From positions 387,960-451,959 of the forward strand of contig JBBHKE010002397.1 of NCBI GenBank assembly GCA_037447655.1: a stretch of DNA of 64,000 bases, given 5' to 3'. The DNA is from Zygnema cylindricum (Eukaryota > Streptophyta > Zygnematophyceae > Zygnematales > Zygnemataceae). The first letter of the stretch is position 1. Each line of letters begins with the position of its first letter. Of the stretch, positions 25,701-36,420 are shown piece by piece. The position numbers and the translations under genes are program-made. Under the pieces are notes generated by a model. The model saw nothing but the letters and a program-made list of their open reading frames with translations. It was not told the DNA's origin and ran no database searches.

Positions 25701-25891
25701 GAGGAGGAGGAGGAGGAGGAGGTAGAGGTGGTGGTAGGGGTGGAGGAGGGGGAGGGAGAGGTGGAGGGAGAGGGGGAGGTAATGGAAGAGGAGGGAAAGG
25801 GGAAGACAATGAGAGAAGTTGGCAAGGAGGGAGTGGAGGGAGAGGGGCGCGGACGTGGAAGGGAGGGCCGGGACAAACCGTAAAGTTTTAA
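14050..25891 (+). CDS. CRYD: Cryptochrome DASH (CRY-DASH), complete 14-exon gene
   Basis: Flavoprotein of the photolyase/cryptochrome family. DASH members repair cyclobutane pyrimidine dimers in single-stranded or looped DNA using blue light. Exons are 14050-14251, 16265-16528, 16939-17078, 17833-18066, 19274-19417, 19750-19827, 20577-20693, 21328-21374, 21717-21793, 22601-22682, 22989-23058, 23285-23408, 24550-24599 and 25523-25891. They join in frame to about 665 aa. Residues 1-105 are a Ser/Arg-rich, acid-poor extension resembling the organelle presequence of Arabidopsis CRY3. The photolyase domain opens with [17 protein letters not shown] near 106. FAD-domain signatures follow: [62 protein letters not shown] and [17 protein letters not shown]. 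From about residue 600 the protein ends in a Gly/Arg-rich tail typical of many DASH proteins. Introns carry at least four MITEs and many CT microsatellites. All junctions are GT-AG with matching phase. The start ATG at 14050 was chosen because it heads the only exon that splices in frame to exon 2. Confidence 0.93.
15473..15790. mobile_element. MITE in CRY-DASH intron 1
   Basis: The left end ACCGTGAATCGCAATTAGTG pairs imperfectly with the right end AATAGTGATTGCCATCCACT. It belongs to the CACCR-terminal family. The interior is AT-rich with no coding capacity, and boundaries are approximate. Confidence 0.55.
15825..16052. repeat. GA-rich purine tract in CRY-DASH intron 1
   Basis: Imperfect GAGAGG and GGGAGA repeats. 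Pro/Ser/Leu frames on the opposite strand are artefacts of the repeat. Confidence 0.85.
16785..16866. repeat. CT microsatellite in CRY-DASH intron 2
   Basis: Nearly pure CT dinucleotides about 70 bases upstream of the exon 3 acceptor. Confidence 0.9.
17171..17390. mobile_element. MITE in CRY-DASH intron 3
   Basis: Terminal repeats: left GCCGACCATCGTTATTAGAG, and the right end reverse-complemented CACCGCCCATTGTTATTAGC. The right end is followed by TA. Related to the elements in the M1AP-like gene. Confidence 0.7.
17732..17826. repeat. CT microsatellite acting as polypyrimidine tract of exon 4
   Basis: Over 40 CT units, then CCCT repeats, end six bases before the AG acceptor of CRY-DASH exon 4 (exon start 17833). 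It occupies the place of the polypyrimidine tract. Confidence 0.9.
18295..18341. repeat. TTA trinucleotide microsatellite in CRY-DASH intron 4
   Basis: About 15 TTA/ATT units with one ACT interruption. Confidence 0.9.
18383..18597. mobile_element. Degenerate MITE of the hairpin family in CRY-DASH intron 4
   Basis: Inner arms TTTCTCGATGTACACCTTTT and ACAGGTGTGCACGAAGAAAA and the terminal motif CTAATAACGATATT match the 6753 and 42941 elements. Confidence 0.6.
19866..20035. repeat. CT microsatellite in CRY-DASH intron 6
   Basis: Long CT run with TTTCGCTC interruptions starting about 38 bases after the exon 6 donor. Confidence 0.9.
20130..20585. repeat. Purine-rich GGGAGAG(G)AAACAAAA tandem repeat in CRY-DASH intron 6
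   Basis: About a dozen imperfect units of GGGAGAGGGAAACAAAA type, with variants around ACATAAATTTGAG, running close to the exon 7 acceptor. Opposite-strand Phe/Pro/Ser frames are artefacts. Confidence 0.8.
20992..21165. repeat. CT-rich tract in CRY-DASH intron 7
   Basis: CT and CCCT repeats broken by a short GAGAGGGAGAGGGGAGAG block near 21101-21118 that can pair with the flanking CT runs as a hairpin. Confidence 0.85.
21388..21562. repeat. CT-rich tract after the donor of CRY-DASH exon 8
   Basis: Begins 13 bases after the exon 8 donor (21375) and consists of CT and CCCT repeats. Confidence 0.85.
22118..22491. mobile_element. MITE in CRY-DASH intron 9
   Basis: Left end AATATTAGAGTTAATAACAC pairs with the reverse complement of CTAATAACAATTGGGAGTG. 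The interior contains repeated TATTCTAGTATTATAT units at 22215-22395. Boundaries are approximate. Confidence 0.55.
22707..22900. repeat. CT microsatellites flanking a duplicated exon-10 end
   Basis: Two CT runs (22707-22752 and 22818-22840) separated by AATGCCTGGAAGAATGGATG at about 22788, which is a near copy of the last bases of CRY-DASH exon 10. Confidence 0.75.
23376..23895. repeat. Minisatellite built from the end of CRY-DASH exon 12 and its donor
   Basis: Four near-complete units plus a partial fifth, period about 118-130 bases, begin at roughly 23375, 23503, 23630, 23748 and 23868. Each unit repeats CTCCAATTATGGGAATTGGA, then a GGGGCGGG(T)AAAT donor-like junction and a short intron piece (CACACCTTAATTAGTGTGGTT, a small palindrome). 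The first unit is the real exon end (23408); the others lie in intron 12. Confidence 0.88.
24660..24800. repeat. CCCT/CT-rich tract in CRY-DASH intron 13
   Basis: Imperfect CTCCCTCC repeats beginning about 60 bases after the exon 13 donor. Confidence 0.85.
25692..25800 (+). repeat. GGA/GGT codon repeat encoding the Gly-rich tail
   Basis: GGAGGAGG and GAGGTGGTGG repeats inside CRY-DASH exon 14. They encode the glycine-rich C-terminal tail. Confidence 0.9.
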
Positions 25892-26751
25892 AGGTGTTTA
25901 AGTAAAACTTTGTTTAAGTAAAACTTTTACTGTTTTACAATTCTTAAAATAGTAAACTTCTGAGGGTGTAGTTGAGAATCAGATTTTGTATCCTCGGTCA
26001 AGTTTGAAAATTTTGAAAATCTTTGAAAGTTGTGTAGGTTTTGGGAATTGTTAGAGGAAAAAAAAATGTATTTAACAATTTTGTTATATATTTATTATTG
26101 TTAAGTTTTTGTTGTCTTTTTAATAAATGTTTCTAAAAAGGTGTTTTACTCATATATATATATTTTTTTCTAAATTATATTAAATCCATGCATAAGTAAT
26201 TATGTTTAGTTGATTAAATTGCTGGAATTATAGTATCAAAGCTTTTTTCTCATTTCGTGGGTAAATTGTACAATTTTTACAAACTTTTGGGTGAAATTTA
26301 AGTACGATTTGCCTCATAATGGTATGATTTGCCACAAAAACGGTACAATTTGCCTAAAAACGGTACAATTTTCCCCAAAAACGATAAGATTTGCCCCAAA
26401 ACGGTACCATCTACCTCCAACATTAGGGCAAGTTTTGTTGTTATATACACCTTGTATTGTGGGAAGGGAACAGATATTATTATTCCATCTAAACTTCAAT
26501 TGTCAATTATCATTTAAACAAATACATGAAGTCTCCGGTCACTAGTTCCAAAAAAAAATGACAGTTTTTCTATTTGTTGATGTTGTTGCCTTTTTTTTCA
26601 ATTCTCTCTTATGGTAATTTCAACACACCGAGTTCATAAATTGTGTGGTTACGACACCCTTTCCACTATACTACAACCATACTATGGTTGTTAAAGTTAA
26701 ATTACTTTAATTTTGAGTGTGTAATAATAATATTTTTCAACCCAATATTGT
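25892..26751. other. 3' flank of CRY-DASH
   Basis: AT-rich sequence following the CRY-DASH stop. At 26320-26410 there is a short tandem repeat of about 18-20 bases around AAAACGGTACAATTTGCC. No gene is seen. Confidence 0.5.
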
Positions 26752-26946
26752 AAGATACCTCCCGTTTCTGTTAGAGTTAGTAAATTATTAGCGTCAACGC
26801 TCGTAATTAGTATTAGTACACACCAAATCATGTTTTGTGGCAAAGCTCATACTAGGCCACTCACCTAAATAGTGTTATTAACGATAATTTGTGGTTTCCC
26901 GACATAAAAACAGTTATAAACTCTAACAGTGCATGGGTGATGAAGG
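26752..26946. mobile_element. MITE downstream of CRY-DASH
   Basis: Left end CCCGTTTCTGTTAGAGTTAG pairs with the right end AACTCTAACAGTGCATGGGT. The interior carries ATAGTGTTATTAACGATAAT, typical of the CACTG/CACCR families here. Confidence 0.6.
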
Positions 26947-27334
26947 GCTAATAACAAGTATGAGACTTTCTTGAATTAGTGTGACTCTATTCCATTTGGG
27001 TACATGGGAACCAACAAATGAAAGGAAAAGACGAAAGTGAAAAAATGAACGTTCGAGTAGTAGAAAGAACAAGCTAAAAAAAACCCTAAACCACCATGCG
27101 AGCCATGCGGCAGACACAACTTAGTGTAGATAAATTGACTAAAGTGCATACCGCAAATGATGTTTTAGTGCTTGAGAAATATGTAATATGGACAAAGATG
27201 GGTGCTGTATTGCTCATGAACCTCTTCAGTTACACTGTGATACATTCTATCGCAATTAGAGTGAACAAGTACAATTTGTGGAGGGGCTTAACACTATTTT
27301 TATTTAACACAAAAAATTAGTGCCAACAACACTA

Positions 27335-27555
27335 CACCTTGAATCGCGATGAGAGTCAATAACACTAATTCCGTGCAGTTTTTTTTATGCCCGTTAACGA
27401 TGAATTAGCATTATCAACACATTGTTTTTTCCTTAACACTAATTTTTAAAATGGTCCACATCATTTTGAGCCGAACTAGAAAGAATACCGCTAATATAAA
27501 CACTAATACAAACCCTATGCTAATAATTGTTGTAGTCTAGCAATGATTGACCGTG
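27335..27555. mobile_element. MITE, CACCR family
   Basis: Starts CACCTTGAATCGCGATGAGA after TA and ends GCAATGATTGACCGTG, with CTAATTCCGTGCAG inside. Non-coding. Confidence 0.6.
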
Positions 27556-28776
27556 CATTGGAGTAAGTGGCCCAAAAAATGCCTTGTCAACCGATCATAA
27601 ATAGGTGTTATCGATACTAATATTAAGCTAGCGTTGGTGATTCCCGACTGAAAATAGCGATGAAAGGTGTCGTGACAAGTAGCTTGTCATCTCCAAAAAT
27701 TGAACGGTTGATCCAAAAGTCAACGGTGTAGATCTTGTCAATAGCGTCAACAGTGTTTATGTTGTTATTATTGTTATTATTGTAACTTTATAATTGGGAG
27801 TTGCATGGGATGGTGCAATTGGATGATTGATCATGAAAAATATCTTATATAGACGAGTGAAAAAGTCTATTAGTGATTGCATTGAGTTTATCGTTGTGCC
27901 TTTTAAAGGGCAGTATGTCCAATAAAACAATCATTATTGATAATTAACAACCAAAAAAACTGATGTTATTTCCAGATTTTATATTTGGACATTTTCCGCT
28001 CCTCGGCTCCACGCAAACATTGCACTGAAATATGTTTGTATGAAAAATCACATGTTGCTTAATCATAGTGTGGCTGACTTTATTAAAAAGCACGATGGTA
28101 GACCATCTGAGTCCATGGGAACAAAAAAATAAGTAGCACGGCAAAAACTGAAAAACTACATGTCGGGGGAAGAAACAAAAACAATACGCAAGGCAAAAGC
28201 AACAAAAACATGAAAGGATAGCGAGTAAACATGAAACACCCAAAGTAGCAAAAACCCACAAACGAAACATCAAAGGAAAGAGCTAACACTTATCAACAAA
28301 GCCCTTTTTCAATTTTTACGATTGAAACGTATAATTCGTGAATGTCGAAAAAATTGCAAAAAAAGCGATGTACTTCCTGTTTGGTAAACTGAACGGACAA
28401 TTTACGGGAAAAGTACAATATTTCCCGTAAAGTGTATGTTTTCTTACGGAAATGTACGGAATTCAAGGAAAAGATACGTCGCAGTTATTAGTACTTTCTG
28501 TCGAGTGAACTGAGCAGGAATATCACGAAACCTGTACGTCATTTCATCGAAAATGTAAGGACATTTTCGAAAAGAGACGTTGAAACGTCACAATATTTTC
28601 GCGTGGTAAGTTTGAAAAGTGTACGGGAAAAGTGTATTGAAAATTCAATTTTTTTCGAAAGAAGCCGACATGGAATGTTGAAAACGAAACCGCAAAGAAG
28701 CCACCTCCCTATATCCTACCCTCCTCCCTCCCAAGCTTTTTACAATCCTCAATTCCAGACTTCGACAGAAGCAACC

Positions 28777-29073
28777 ATGCCCAGAATTCGAGGAGAGGAG
28801 TGGGAGCACGTGGAGGCTGCAGGGATTCTTGTGGCCAACCAATTATGCGTCTGTATTTATTGCAACTTCGAGTATAACGCCCAAGTGCCGAGGATCAGAA
28901 ATCATCTCCTTGGAAACGTCAAGAGTGCAGGGATCAGAGCCTGCACAATGTGTCCAAACGAGGTGAAGGAGGAGTTTAGTGCATTGGAAAACCAGAAATC
29001 TGCAAATTCCTCTCAAAAACGTTCGGATGAAGACATCATGAACGTTGATGTAGGGGAAGAGGATTTAGAGTAG
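28777..29073 (+). pseudogene. BED-type zinc finger, N-terminal fragment of a hAT-like transposase
   Basis: An ORF of 98 codons from ATG. CIYCNFEYNAQ, then RNHLLGNV and RACTMCPNEVKEEF fits the C-x2-C ... H pattern and trailing CPxEVKEE motif of BED fingers in plant hAT transposases. No catalytic RNase-H-like domain or hAT dimerisation domain follows, so it is at most a DNA-binding fragment. The stop is followed by AT-rich sequence. It sits inside the degenerate element 28290-30094. Confidence 0.65.
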
Positions 29074-29334
29074 AGATAGATGAAAAAGATGTATTTTTTT
29101 TTGGATTAATATGATTGACCTTTTTTTAATATTTTATTTTTTTATGTCGTGCAATGCTGAAAGTGAAAATGTCATTTGTACACGGTCTGTGTTTTATTTT
29201 TTGCAGTCGTGTGATGTCTGAGAGATAGAGAGCGAAGGCAGCCATGGCTGTCTGTCAGATAGTATTAGCGAGACGGACTTTGACAAAAAATTGCGCTTAC
29301 CAACTTTTAAACCCGGGTCTACTACACCGCGAAT

Positions 29335-29815
29335 TGTAATTAGAGTAATGAAAAAATTAGATTACAAAAATTAAAAAAAATATTTAGAGTAATGAACGCT
29401 AATTTGTGTGATAGAGTTGTTTCAACTATGAAGTTTACTCTAATTTGGCACGCTAATATCCTCTACTGTAAATACTAAATAGGGTATTCGTACAGAATTT
29501 GGCAAAACGTACAGTTTATCGTCACTATGACGTTTGCACTACGCGGTTTGTTAAAACGCAGTTACATGATAACGGCCTGTATTAAATCATTATTTGTACT
29601 TTTTTTTACTTAATAAAGTACAATTTTGCACGGTCGGAGGTCGTCCATACTCCACACTATTTAAAACGAACCTATATTAGAATTAAAAACGCTAATTAAA
29701 TTTTACCTTAAATAGAATAATGAAAAAATTAGAATCATCTACTCTATTTCATGTGATAGAGTCGAAATTTCGAGCAACGAATTAGAGTAGTTTACTCTAA
29801 TTACGATTTGCGGTG
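29335..29815. mobile_element. MITE nested in the hAT-like element
   Basis: Terminal repeats CACCGCGAATTGTAATTAGA and, reverse-complemented, CACCGCAAATCGTAATTAGA. A TA lies immediately outside each end. The interior has further TTAGAGTAATGAAAAAATTAG repeats in both orientations. Confidence 0.8.
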
Positions 29816-30102
29816 TACATTGCGTATCCTATTCACACATTCTCCGCTTCCCGTCGATAAAAGAATTCCAATACTCACGTAGTGTGTGATACATGTACAA
29901 ATATTCATAATTGTTTAGCGTTCATTTAACGGAAAACTTACAAACTGCGCTATATGTATTTTTTTATATGTACGAAAGTGTACGGATAGAAATTCATTAA
30001 CGATTTTTAACGATTTTTTTAAAACGTTCAATGCGTCGCTACGTATGATTCGTCGTGATTGAATCGTTCGCACTAAACGCTATGAACAACTATGCACTTA
30101 AT

Positions 30103-31794
30103 TCAACTGTACGGTATATTACAATACATTACAATACAGTACATACAGAAAGTACGCAACGCAGGTACTAACCGGTCGCAGCTATCGCAGGTTTATTAAT
30201 TTTAGATAGCGTGGAGTCGTGGACCGCTTTGAGCGAATCGAATTAATGACGCTGGATAGTTCACGTCGCCACGTGGACGTAATTAAGACAATGCGCGCAT
30301 AATTTATCGTGGACTTTGCGTAATCCAGAAGCATGATAAATATTTACGTGAATTAGTGTGAATAGTTTTGGCTTATTATTGCTAAATGTACGGCTTTAAA
30401 AATTATAAAACCAACATTATTTATACTAAAATGTGTTCTATAGAACTGGAGAATTGAGATACACTATGTACGGTAGGAGGCCGCCCAGTGCAAAGAACGC
30501 CAACGCATAGTACGGATGTTCTGGCTGATTACAATCAGTTTAACCAATCGGAAAGGTCCTTCCGATTCCTGCTGGAATTGAGTTCTGGAAGACGTGGCCT
30601 TATGAATCTGGCCCAAAAGCGCGCCCGTCACTTTTCCGCCGGTCGCGCCCTGAGAGCCACAAATCGTCCCTCGTGTGCCACTTTCCAGGCGGTTTGGTTC
30701 TTTCCGAATTTTAGTGCACGTGGCCTCCGCCGACGGCACACAGATGATTCGTACGGCAATGGCATCCAGAATACTGCCACTGTACTTTATTCCATAAGAA
30801 TTTCGTTTACGTTATTTCGTGTGGCTGTTTGCACGCTGGCTGAACCGTGTCAGTCCATACTATCATGGTGAACGATTGCGGATCATATCGCAGAACACTA
30901 AATTTTGTATTTAGGTTGAAAGATCCACATCGATAGCCCAAAAAGCGCTAGAAACGGACAACCATCGAGGTTCCTGTAGTACATAAGTACACACTATTTT
31001 GGGAAGGTAGTGTAAAGGCATATGACCGTACCTGTCTGGGAAGGATTTCTGTACGGCTACGGGACGAACATTTGGCAGACAAAATACTTCCGGATGCCTG
31101 GATAAAAGGCAATGTTTGAACTTGACCAGCCAATCAAAACCGACGGAAATCGAATCTCACGGTGAGAATAATTCCAACGAGGTGACAAGCGTTGGCTGGA
31201 CGGCCAGATGGAGCTCCCGCCAGTCCTCGTCATTGCGGCTGAAGCCAAATTTCAGAGGGGAAAGGGGAGAGTGACGGCATAGGAGGAAGCGGCTCCTACG
31301 AGGGAACGGTCCATGTTCAGTTGCTCACTTAAGCTCTGCAGCTTGACAAAAGTGGTGGTTGCCGTTTTTGGTGATCCTTCAACTGCGGGGAGCCCGACTT
31401 CTCACGTGTGAAGAGAAGCCGAGCTCTCGTAGCTCACCTTTTAGGGCTCTCTTCTAGAAATAGTGCCTACAGTCTGACTCGCTCTCTGCTTACTGTCTTT
31501 AGGAAGTCAATGTAGACAGCCTTGCAGAATATATCACACCTATTTGTTGGTTTCAGTTCTCAAAACAAAACTTTTATTTATTATTTATATTTTTTAACTT
31601 TTGCTGTTGTCATTTAAGCTGAACATTACTCGATTAGGTAGAAGAGAGCGCAGGAAAACTTATAAATTGTTGCGGACAGGGAAATTTTGATTTTTTCTTA
31701 TATTGCATTCAGTGAAGGTGAAGGTACTGTCTTTATTTCGTTGCAGGTTGCTTACAAATAAGTACAAACTAGCAGGTTTTGAACCAGCAGCAAG
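30103..31794. other. Intergenic region upstream of phytoene synthase
   Basis: No coding region with recognisable similarity. The last 300 bases are presumed promoter and 5' UTR of PSY. TTCGTTGCAG at 31737-31746 could be a 5'-UTR splice acceptor. Confidence 0.4.
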
Positions 31795-34700
31795 ATGCCG
31801 GCTCTGAGCTTGTCACCTTCAAACTTGCTTGTAGGTTCAAATAATTCTAAGTTCAGTGAAGAAGCTTCGATTCGGTCAGGTAACCGAGATGCAAAAGTTT
31901 GTTCATCAACTAGTGTTGATCAGCTCGCTTGGATCAAGAGCAGCCAAAACTTGTCGCAACTAAAGCACACAACATCGACCAGGAAGTCAGCAACAAGTCG
32001 TGTTGTGAAGGCTATTCTCGATGTACCAGCTGGTCCTGGTCCTGCTGGAGAGAAAAGAGATTCTATTCAGCGTCTAGCTTTAGCAGGTTTCACTACTGGT
32101 GAAGTTGGTAGTCAAGCCTTCAGAACTGCAGAGGAGAGGATTTATGAAGTGGTAGTGAAGGAGGCGGCAGCAAGTCAAAGGTCCTCATTGCGGGATGTAA
32201 TGCCTGGCCTTCTCACAACTCCCGAACTTCTTGTTGAGGCGTATGAGCGTTGTGGAGAAGTCTGTGCAGAGTATGCAAAGACGTTTTACTTAGGTAAGCT
32301 TACCTCTGTTCTAAAGCACTTGAGAAATGGGATTTTTGTGTTTAGTGCGAAATATATATGTGAATCAGGCAGTAAAACTTTTTCTTATGCACACGCTTGA
32401 AGTATTCGCATTCTCATCGGAGGTTCATTATGGAATGCTCAGTATTTGAAGGAATTTTTTTAGATAAAATTTTGTTAGAGCGTAGTACTCCTCCATCTCA
32501 AATTGGCGCTGTCATTTCAACTTGTGGAAACTGTTATTTTTTCCTATTCTCATATTTCAAAAGGGCTGTTGCTGGTTTATGTAATCAGGGACCAAGCTGA
32601 TGACTCCTGAAAGGCAGCGAGCAATCTGGGCTATATATGGTATGTTTACACACTTTTTTTCAACTTTGAGCGGTTTCTTATGTCGACTGATTGTACTTGC
32701 TTTGTAGTGTGATATTTTGTAATGCACATAAGGTCATGCCTGCTTTTTAAATTTCCAAATAGTTTGAATTGCTTGCTGGTTCTATTTGCAGGCATGATAA
32801 CGGCAAAGACTGGACTTGGTTATTGGTCATGTTGATAGGAATCTGAGATTAAATTTTGAAAAGTATATGTGAACAAAGATGGTTGAGATCAACACTCATT
32901 TAACATGATTGGTTGTCGATCATTTTGATATGAATCGGACTTTGAATTTTGAAAAGATATTTATGTACCCAAGAGTCAGAGTGACCTGCTGCAGATCTAG
33001 GTGCTTTATTTGTGAAAACAGATATCTGAGCTTTTTTATTATTCTGAGGTACTGTCTATTTGAAAGAGACAGACATAGATGCAAAGAGGGGGAGAGGCGG
33101 ACACACAGCGATAGACGGTTGTCGGTCATTTCGATAGGAGGGCATTGCATTTTCAAAGCTGTATACGTAGCCAAAAGATCCTTGTGATTGCATTCGGAAA
33201 TATGTTTTTGTAGCCAAAAGATCGGAGCGATCTGTTGTCAATCCAGGTGCTTTATTCTATTTTGTTTGAACATATCTGATTTTGTTTATTATTCTGGGCG
33301 ACAGTTTGGTGCAGAAGAACCGATGAGCTTGTTGATGGTCCCAATGCGCCGAGAATCACACCTGGAGCACTTGATCGCTGGGAGGAACGTCTAGAAGACA
33401 TATTCAATGGCCATCCTTATGACATGTTGGATGCCGCTCTTGCTGACACAGTCCGCAACTTTCCTGTAAATATTCAGGTCAGGATCTCAACTTTTCTGTA
33501 AACATCTCCCTCCCTTTCCACTTCATCCTTCCTCCCACTTATGTGTCTGTGGTTTCTCTCTCCTCTTGTATGCAATGATTAAGGTCACCTGTTTTCTGCA
33601 AAAGTCCATGTATGCTTTTTTAATGTTCATGACATTTGTAATTCCTTTCTCTTGTGTTCATGGCTGACTGATATGATCTTAATTAGTCAAGGTTTCTTTC
33701 CATCTGTAAACACGGATTATTGCTAGAGGTCTCATGAGTATAAGCATAATAACTTCTAATAATTTACTTAGAACTTGGACCTTATAATTAGAGCAAGGAT
33801 AGTCGTCACTAGGTTCAGACATTCACATATGGATAGTGAAAATAATTCTTTGCTTTCAATTATTAGAATATTTTTGCTACAATCATCATATAAGGAAGTC
33901 TTTGCATTGCTTGTTGTCATCATAACAGTTTTGAGATCAATTGTGTATCATTGAAATTTCCTTTTTGTGACATTGTTACTGTTTGATGAATGCAGCCTTT
34001 TCGGGATATGGTGGAAGGAATGCGAATGGACCTTCGCAAGTCCAGATACGCCAACTTTGACGAACTTTATGTATATTGCTACAATGTGGCCGGCACTGTA
34101 GGCCTCATGAGCGTTCCAGTTATGGGAATTGCTCCTGAGTCAGTAGTGGACCCTGTGGAAGTCTACAATGCGGCCCTTGGTTTGGGGATAGCAAATCAGC
34201 TCACAAATATTCTGCGTGATGTCGGAGAAGAGTAAGTTTGCTTTATTTTGTTTTTGCACACCTGGAACCTTTTCGTTGGTACTGTTCTAATTTATTTTTT
34301 ACAAGTCTGTATGATGTGACCATTTGGACACGTGACTTCTGTAGAGTAGATGAGCTCAGGGACTTGCCTGTGGTCCGGTTTTCTTGTGGGCATTTGGCTC
34401 AAAATGACTTGTTGATGAATGATATGTATGTAATATTATTGTGCACCTCTCATTTTACTTTTTTTTGGTGGTACTCTTTCAGTGCTCGGCGTGGTCGCGT
34501 CTATCTCCCTCAAGATGAGTTGCAAAAGTTTGGATTGAGTGATGCTGATATTCTCGAGGGTGTTGTAACTGATAAATGGAGAGCATTTATGAAATTTCAA
34601 ATTCAACGTGCGAGAGATTATTTCTCACGAGCTGAAAGTGGTGTAGCTGAACTGGACAGACAGAGTAGATGGCCGGTGAGTTTCTGGTTTTATCAATAGT

Positions 34701-35223
34701 AACTCATTTATTCAATATCAACTTCATTAATATGTGCATTTTGTGTACAAAGTTTTTAATTTTTAGTTTTTAGTGATGTAACGTGGGACTCGGTATCTAT
34801 AGTGGCAACTCAGTGGATCTGCTGGTGAATGAATTCTGTTTACTTAGTTGTCTATCTGAAAGCTATCATATACTAAAATGGTGTGGTTTTCATAGGAACA
34901 CCATACATTTACTACAAGATTATGAAACTCCTATGCTGTTTTCTTAAGATACTTAAATTTCTTAAAAGGATTCAGTGTCGGCTTTGTTTGTTATCATAAC
35001 TATCCCCTAATTCTTATTGCTGTTTGGGTTGCAGGTCTGGGCATCTCTTTCCCTCTATCGTCAAATTTTAGATTCCATTGAAGCTAATGATTTTGATAAC
35101 TTCACTAAAAGAGCTTATGTAAAGAAGTGGAAAAAGATTCTCTCACTTCCAGGATCATATGTCCGGGCACAAGTGAATGGTCCCTCCAGGCCACCAATCG
35201 CAACTTCAGAAAGTCGAGCTTAG
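31795..35223 (+). CDS. PSY: Phytoene synthase, complete six-exon gene
   Basis: Condenses two geranylgeranyl diphosphates head-to-head to 15-cis-phytoene, the committed step of carotenoid synthesis in plastids. Exons 31795-32293, 32589-32639, 33305-33477, 33996-34231, 34483-34675 and 35035-35223 join in frame to 446 aa. The first 80 or so residues are Ser/Thr/Lys-rich and look like a plastid transit peptide. The catalytic domain starts near 150 with [20 protein letters not shown]. The two Mg-diphosphate binding motifs are RRTDELVD near residue 190 and ILRDVGEDARRGR near 316. The second is split by intron 4, and the Asp of GED is restored only by splicing. [30 protein letters not shown] and [10 protein letters not shown] are classic PSY signatures. 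GC content and codon use are more even than in the flanking DNA. Length matches plant PSYs. Confidence 0.97.
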
Positions 35224-36245
35224 AGATGTTTAAGTGTAGTTGATAGAGAGAGGGAATGTAGAAATTGGAAAAAAGGGAGGGTGAGAAAAAGGAAGGTGGA
35301 AAAACAGAAAGCATGCAAGAAAGCTGCTTAGAAACCAAATTTATGATACATTTATCATTATCGTCGCACACAATTTTGGTTCTATTATTAGTGAAAAACG
35401 GTTTCCCACAAAGTAGGAGAATAGGTGTAGACGAATCTTTCTTACTGGTCGGTTCAGATCTCCAGGATGAATTCTTATTGGTCGGTGGCCGGTTCTTATC
35501 TCTCCAGGATGATGAGGTGGCAAAGTAGTTGGCTTTGCAAACGCAAAACCAGCTGCATGTATAAATTATTTGCAGCCCTTGCACGGGTCCTGAAATGTAA
35601 AGCTACTAACTTGCAGCGCAGTTTTTGCTTTGACACACTGGAATGTAGTGACCAAAATAATTGGAACGAGAATCTTTTGAGGAATGCCATTGAGACGTGT
35701 ACATGGAAATATCGAGTGTGAGATATCTTGCTATGGCAACGGTCTTCATAGCTCGGAATCTGTGTGGAGTTACTCTCTTTTTCGTCATTTTCTCCCTTTA
35801 TCCTGTTTTTGTTGCATAGTATGGTTGTGATTTTTTCTCTTTTACTTTGAAAACACTATGGTGGTTCTGACCATGCAATACTTGCAGAAAGATTATTGGT
35901 TGAAATATATATGTAAGCCAAATGACCTGTTGTGCCAAAACAATTGAAACGCTATATATGTGAACTGTATATTATGTGTACTATACTGGGTAGCAGTATC
36001 TAGGGTATGTGTACTGTACTTGATTAATATCCAAGTAGCTTTTTGAATTATTTTTTCACATTACACCTATGGAATATATTATTGTACCTAACCCATCCAC
36101 TTTCTTCTTAGAGTCTGTAGAGATGTAGGTCTATCAAGTGACCAGAGTCTCTAGCTTGCTTTTCGGAAATTATCACAATAATGAGAATTTAGGAGTCAAC
36201 ATAGAATTTTGGAGTCAACATAGGGTTTGACGACGGTACTGTCAA
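35224..36245. other. 3' flank of PSY
   Basis: Presumed 3' UTR and spacer. Short open frames have no domain signature. PSY and the mTERF gene end towards each other. Confidence 0.5.
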
Positions 36246-36420
36246 AATGAACAATTACTATAGTGGTGGCTAGTGTTGGGTATCGAGGACCTTTTGCCGA
36301 TATTCGATATATACTAAATTGCAGGTATCCGATAATCGATATATCGCTTAGATATATTGAAAAGTAAAATATCGCGATATACCGTCAATATATCGTATCG
36401 CCAATATATCAAGGCACTAA
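36246..36420. mobile_element. Fragment related to the TAGTGTTG-terminal hAT element
   Basis: Starts TAGTGTTGGGTATCGAGG at 36271, like the end of the 48689-49583 element, and continues with many ATATCG/CGATAT motifs shared with it. No matching right end or target duplication was found, so it is a remnant with uncertain limits. Confidence 0.5.

Larger units (their letters stand above)
28290..30094 (+). mobile_element. Degenerate hAT-like transposon with BED zinc-finger ORF
   Basis: The right end TGAACAACTATG matches the terminal repeat of the well-defined element at 50195-50918. Subterminal stretches (ACGATTGAAACGTATAATTC, ACATTTTCGAAAAGAGACGT, GTTCGCACTAAACGC) reappear there in inverse orientation. 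The left end has diverged, so the start is approximate. It holds the 28777-29073 ORF and is interrupted by a MITE at 29335-29815. Confidence 0.65.

Noticed and set aside
30464-30871. Overlapping GC-richer frames on both strands
   Set aside because: No domain, no exon signals and no similarity that I recognise.
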